The notes under the pieces are model-generated. The model saw nothing but the letters and a program-made list of their open reading frames with translations. It did not search any database and had not been told where the DNA came from. From an uncultured Rhodospirillales bacterium (lineage in GTDB: Bacteria; Pseudomonadota; Alphaproteobacteria; Acetobacterales; Acetobacteraceae): a stretch of DNA of 8,644 bases. This document shows positions 6,714 through 8,644 of this stretch, one piece after another (position 1 is the stretch's first letter; each line of letters starts with the position of its first letter). The position numbers and the translations under genes are program-made. The stretch lies in contig CAIYPH010000059.1 in NCBI GenBank assembly GCA_903928045.1, positions 1-8,644 of the forward strand, given 5' to 3'.

Positions 6714-7546
6714 ACGACGCCCACGGCCGCAACGACGCGGCCGACCTGCTCTACCAGCGCTATCGCGACCCGAGCCTCCCCGCCCCCACGGACTGGAACC
6801 CAGTGCTGGAGACCCTGCTCTCCCACCGCTCCACCCGCGCCTTCCTGCCCGAGCCCGTCAGCGACGAACGCCTCGCCACCATCATCGCCGCCGCCTCCTC
6901 GGCCGCCACCTCGTCCAACATCCAGACCTGGAGCGTCGTCGCGGTGCGGGACCCCGCCCGCAAATCGCGCCTTCGCCCGTTCTGCGCCAACCAGGCGCAT
7001 ATCGACGAGGCGCCGCTCTTCCTGGTCTTCCTCGCCGATCTCGCCCGCATCGAGGCGATCGCCGCCGAGCGCGGGCAGGATGTCGAGGCAACACAGTTCC
7101 TGGAGATGCTGATCATCGGCATCGTCGATGCCACGCTCGCCGCTGAGAATGCGGTGGTGGCGCTGGAATCCCTCGGCCTCGGCAGCGTCTATATCGGCGG
7201 CATCCGCAACCACCCCGAGGCGATCGCCGCCGAACTCGGCCTGCCGCCGCAGGTCTTCCCGGTCTTCGGCCTCTGCGTCGGCACGCCCGATCCGGCGCGC
7301 CCGACGGCCATCAAGCCCCGCCTGCCGCCGGCCGCCGTGCTGCACCTCGAGCAGTACAACGCCGCCCAAGGCCCCGCCACCGCCGCCGCCTATGACGCAC
7401 GCATGTCCGAATTCCAGGCCGAACAGGCGATGACGCCGGAGGTGTGGACCAGCCGCACCATCAACCGCGTGCGCACGCCGAAATCGCTCACCGGGCGGGA
7501 TCGGTTGCGGGCGGCGCTGGCCAATCTGGGGTTTGCGCTGCGGTAA
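6710..7546 (+). CDS. NfsA-like FMN-dependent nitroreductase
   Basis: A 278-residue flavoprotein of the nitroreductase superfamily, closest by motif to the NADPH-dependent NfsA/FRP group that reduces nitroaromatics, quinones or flavins in two-electron steps. SHRSTRAF (38-45) contacts the FMN phosphate, SAATSSNIQTW (64-74) is the second FMN-binding segment, and LGLGSVYIGGIRN (155-167) and FPVFGLCVGTPD (183-194) are the conserved core. KPRLP (202-206) is typical of the NfsA branch. The N-terminal 30 residues are an extension before the usual start of the fold. ATG overlaps the TGA of the M28-like gene (ATGA, 4-nt overlap), implying translational coupling; no separate ribosome site is needed. The native substrate is unknown. 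Pairing with a peptidase-fold protein suggests a compound that is both hydrolysed and reduced, which is inference only. Confidence 0.92.
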   Translation: MNDAHGRNDAADLLYQRYRDPSLPAPTDWNPVLETLLSHRSTRAFLPEPVSDERLATIIAAASSAATSSNIQTWSVVAVRDPARKSRLRPFCANQAHIDEAPLFLVFLADLARIEAIAAERGQDVEATQFLEMLIIGIVDATLAAENAVVALESLGLGSVYIGGIRNHPEAIAAELGLPPQVFPVFGLCVGTPDPARPTAIKPRLPPAAVLHLEQYNAAQGPATAAAYDARMSEFQAEQAMTPEVWTSRTINRVRTPKSLTGRDRLRAALANLGFALR

Positions 7547-7550
7547 GTCC

Positions 7551-7877
7551 TCAGTCCGCCAGGCCGATCATGACCGAGAGAAGGTTGCCCAAGGCCAGCA
7601 CCTGCAGCGGCGACAGGCGGCCGATCACCGGACCGCATTTCGCGCGCGCGCATGGCGCGACTTTGTCGACCATGATTTGCGACACCGCTTTCAGGCCGGT
7701 GGCGTCCGAGGGTTCTACCGTCAGGCGGTAGAACGGCGCGTCGCGCAGCGTGGTGGTGAAGGGGACGATCAGCACGCTCTCGGACTCACCGAGCGCGTCG
7801 GACTGAATGACGACGGCCGGGCGAGGCTTGCCGTAATCGCCGGAAATGGCGACCGTGATGATGTCGCCGCGTTTCAC
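7551..7877 (-). CDS. mazF: MazF/PemK-type toxin (endoribonuclease)
   Basis: A 108-residue toxin of the MazF/PemK family, whose members cut mRNA at short sequence motifs and arrest growth. The N-terminus MKRGDIITVAI and the GKPRPAVVIQSD motif (16-27) are diagnostic; Arg19 corresponds to the catalytic Arg of MazF. VPFTTTLRD (38-46) supplies the conserved Thr, and SQIMVDKV (66-73) is the usual third motif. The length is normal and the gene looks intact. Translation begins at GTG 7877-7875, overlapping the antitoxin stop as GTGA, which ties toxin synthesis to the antitoxin. It ends 4 bp from the convergent nitroreductase gene. Confidence 0.93.
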   Translation of the reverse strand: MKRGDIITVAISGDYGKPRPAVVIQSDALGESESVLIVPFTTTLRDAPFYRLTVEPSDATGLKAVSQIMVDKVAPCARAKCGPVIGRLSPLQVLALGNLLSVMIGLAD

Positions 7878-8098
7878 GCCTCCGGCCAGTCCACGAGTTG
7901 GCCGAGGAACTCCAGCGTCTCGGCCTCCTCGGGCGCACCGCGCAGCAGCCGGCCCTGCCGCTGCGCCTCGGCGGCGAAGTCGGGGTGGTTCGGATCGGGC
8001 ACCCAGACCCGCAGCAGCTTCATGCCCTTGTGCTGCTTGTTCTGCCGGTAGCGCTGGAACTTGGTCAGCCCGTCATCGGCCCGTCGCGGTGTCGGCAT
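7874..8098 (-). CDS. MazE-family antitoxin (DUF3018-like)
   Basis: A 74-residue antitoxin of the MazE family formerly called DUF3018. The conserved pieces are FQRYRQNKQHKGMKLLRVWV, then PDPNHPDFAAEAQRQ and a short acidic, hydrophobic C-terminus (EEAETLEFLGQLVDW) that would wrap and block the toxin. The N-terminal basic part is the expected DNA-binding region for autoregulation. ATG 8098 is chosen because GGAG lies 6 nt upstream. An ATG at 8110 and a GTG at 8119 are also in frame but would put that ribosome site inside the coding region. It is the first gene of the pair and overlaps the toxin by 4 nt. Confidence 0.88.
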   Translation of the reverse strand: MPTPRRADDGLTKFQRYRQNKQHKGMKLLRVWVPDPNHPDFAAEAQRQGRLLRGAPEEAETLEFLGQLVDWPEA

Positions 8099-8122
8099 GG
8101 CTCTCTCCATATCGATCACCGC

Positions 8123-8151
8123 AGCTTAGTCCATGGTAGCGCGCTACTCAA
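8123..8151 (-). promoter_or_regulatory. Probable mazEF promoter
   Basis: On the minus strand TTGAGT (8151-8146) and TAAGCT (8128-8123) are separated by 17 bp, and the -10 box lies about 25 bp before the antitoxin ATG. The -35 box matches consensus at four positions and the -10 box at three. The spacer holds the palindrome at 8136-8147, as expected for a self-repressed toxin-antitoxin promoter. Confidence 0.45.
8136..8147. promoter_or_regulatory. Candidate antitoxin operator, copy 1 (perfect 12-bp palindrome)
   Basis: GTAGCGCGCTAC is a perfect inverted repeat. It lies in the spacer of the proposed mazEF promoter and touches its -35 box. A second copy with one mismatch starts 24 bp away at 8160, about two helical turns, so two antitoxin dimers could bind on similar faces of the DNA. 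Confidence 0.5.
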
Positions 8152-8159
8152 TGATCAGC

Positions 8160-8171
8160 GTTGCGCGCTAC
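8160..8171. promoter_or_regulatory. Candidate antitoxin operator, copy 2
   Basis: GTTGCGCGCTAC repeats copy 1 with one change, which breaks one base pair of the palindrome. It spans the TAG stop codon (8170-8168) of the solute-binding protein gene, so the operator would extend into the end of the neighbouring gene. Confidence 0.42.
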
Positions 8172-8644
8172 TTCTTCTCCACCTCCCAGAACATCGGAAA
8201 GCTCGATTCCACTAGCCCCGACAGCGTGGTGCGATACCCCGTCGGCACGGTGAACTGGCCCCACATCACGCTCGGCGCATTGGCGTAGGCCAGCGCCTGG
8301 ATCCGATCGGCCACCGCCTTGCGCGCCGCGTCATCCGGCGCCTTCACGAAATCCGCCATCAACGGCTTCATCGCCGGCTCGCAGCTCCATCCCGCGAACT
8401 CCGCGCAATTCGCCGCGATATAGAAATGGGTGAGCGGGTTCGACATGTCGACGCCGTTTGAATACACGGCGAACATGCTCCAGGTGTCCTTCTTCACCCG
8501 GCGCTGCAGCAGCGTGCCCCAATCCATCCCCTGCTCATCCACGGTGAAACCCGCCTTGCGCATGGCATCCACCAGCACCAGCGCCGGGTTCATCGAGGTG
8601 GGCGAGGAGGGCAGTTCCATGAACACCACCTTCTCGCCCTTATA
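8168..8644 (-). CDS. Family-5 extracellular solute-binding protein of an ABC transporter (C-terminal part)
   Basis: The 158 visible residues are the C-terminal end of a periplasmic SBP_bac_5 protein, which binds peptides, nickel or other solutes for an ABC importer; the family is about 500-550 residues. At the right edge the frame reads YKGEKVVFMELPSSP, the usual YKGExVV strand, and continues unbroken past 8644, so the start, signal peptide and ligand-binding N-lobe lie outside. Other family traits are LVDAMRKAGFTVDEQGMDWG, the RRVKKDTW segment and the proline-rich TVPTGYRTTLSG near the end. Two cysteines close together (ANCAEFAGWSC) could form a disulfide in the periplasm. The ligand cannot be told from this part. 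The stop at 8170-8168 lies 69 bp upstream of the mazE start. Confidence 0.88.
   Translation of the reverse strand, partial: YKGEKVVFMELPSSPTSMNPALVLVDAMRKAGFTVDEQGMDWGTLLQRRVKKDTWSMFAVYSNGVDMSNPLTHFYIAANCAEFAGWSCEPAMKPLMADFVKAPDDAARKAVADRIQALAYANAPSVMWGQFTVPTGYRTTLSGLVESSFPMFWEVEKK

Noticed and set aside
8099..8119. Longer mazE start at GTG 8119 or ATG 8110
   Set aside because: The GGAG ribosome site lies within these codons and points to ATG 8098. The extra residues are not part of the family.

Overview
The window is a GC-rich stretch (roughly 70% G+C by eye, strong G/C preference at third codon positions) with the gene style of an alphaproteobacterium. Rhodospirillales/Acetobacteraceae is a reasonable guess, inferred from protein style only. 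It holds eleven protein genes, two of them cut by the window edges. I see no rRNA, tRNA, CRISPR array, insertion sequence or phage gene. The many long reading frames opposite real genes are GC-driven shadows.

Layout. 1-923 (minus): citrate synthase gltA, missing its C-terminus. 1060-1617 (minus): a membrane-anchored staphylococcal-nuclease-like protein whose acidic active-site residues are replaced. 1732-3120 and 3125-3649 (minus): a CYTH-like/CHAD protein and a SixA-type histidine phosphatase, 4 nt apart and probably co-transcribed. 3721-4527 and 4527-4892 (minus): a secreted alpha/beta-hydrolase and a VOC (glyoxalase-fold) protein, overlapping as TGATG. 4893-5003: a divergent intergenic region. 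5004-6713 and 6710-7546 (plus): an M28-like metallopeptidase with an altered active site, coupled by an ATGA overlap to an NfsA-type nitroreductase. 7551-7877 and 7874-8098 (minus): a mazEF-type toxin-antitoxin pair in antitoxin-toxin order, with GTGA overlap and a probable operator made of two copies of a 12-bp palindrome. 8168-8644 (minus): the C-terminal part of a family-5 extracellular solute-binding protein.

How they may work together. The SixA/CHAD pair suggests a polyphosphate- or phosphohistidine-linked function. The M28/nitroreductase pair, with the divergent VOC and esterase genes, looks like a small detoxification or catabolic locus, and the solute-binding protein nearby could belong to a peptide-import cluster that continues outside the window. 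These links are inferred from gene order. The mazEF module looks like accessory insertion between two ordinary loci.

A recurring theme is loss of canonical acidic active-site residues in recognisable folds: the SNase-like protein, the CYTH part of the CHAD protein, and the M28 peptidase. I see no clearly new multi-gene system. The best candidates for follow-up are the M28 variant with its coupled nitroreductase and the degenerate CYTH-CHAD/SixA pair.
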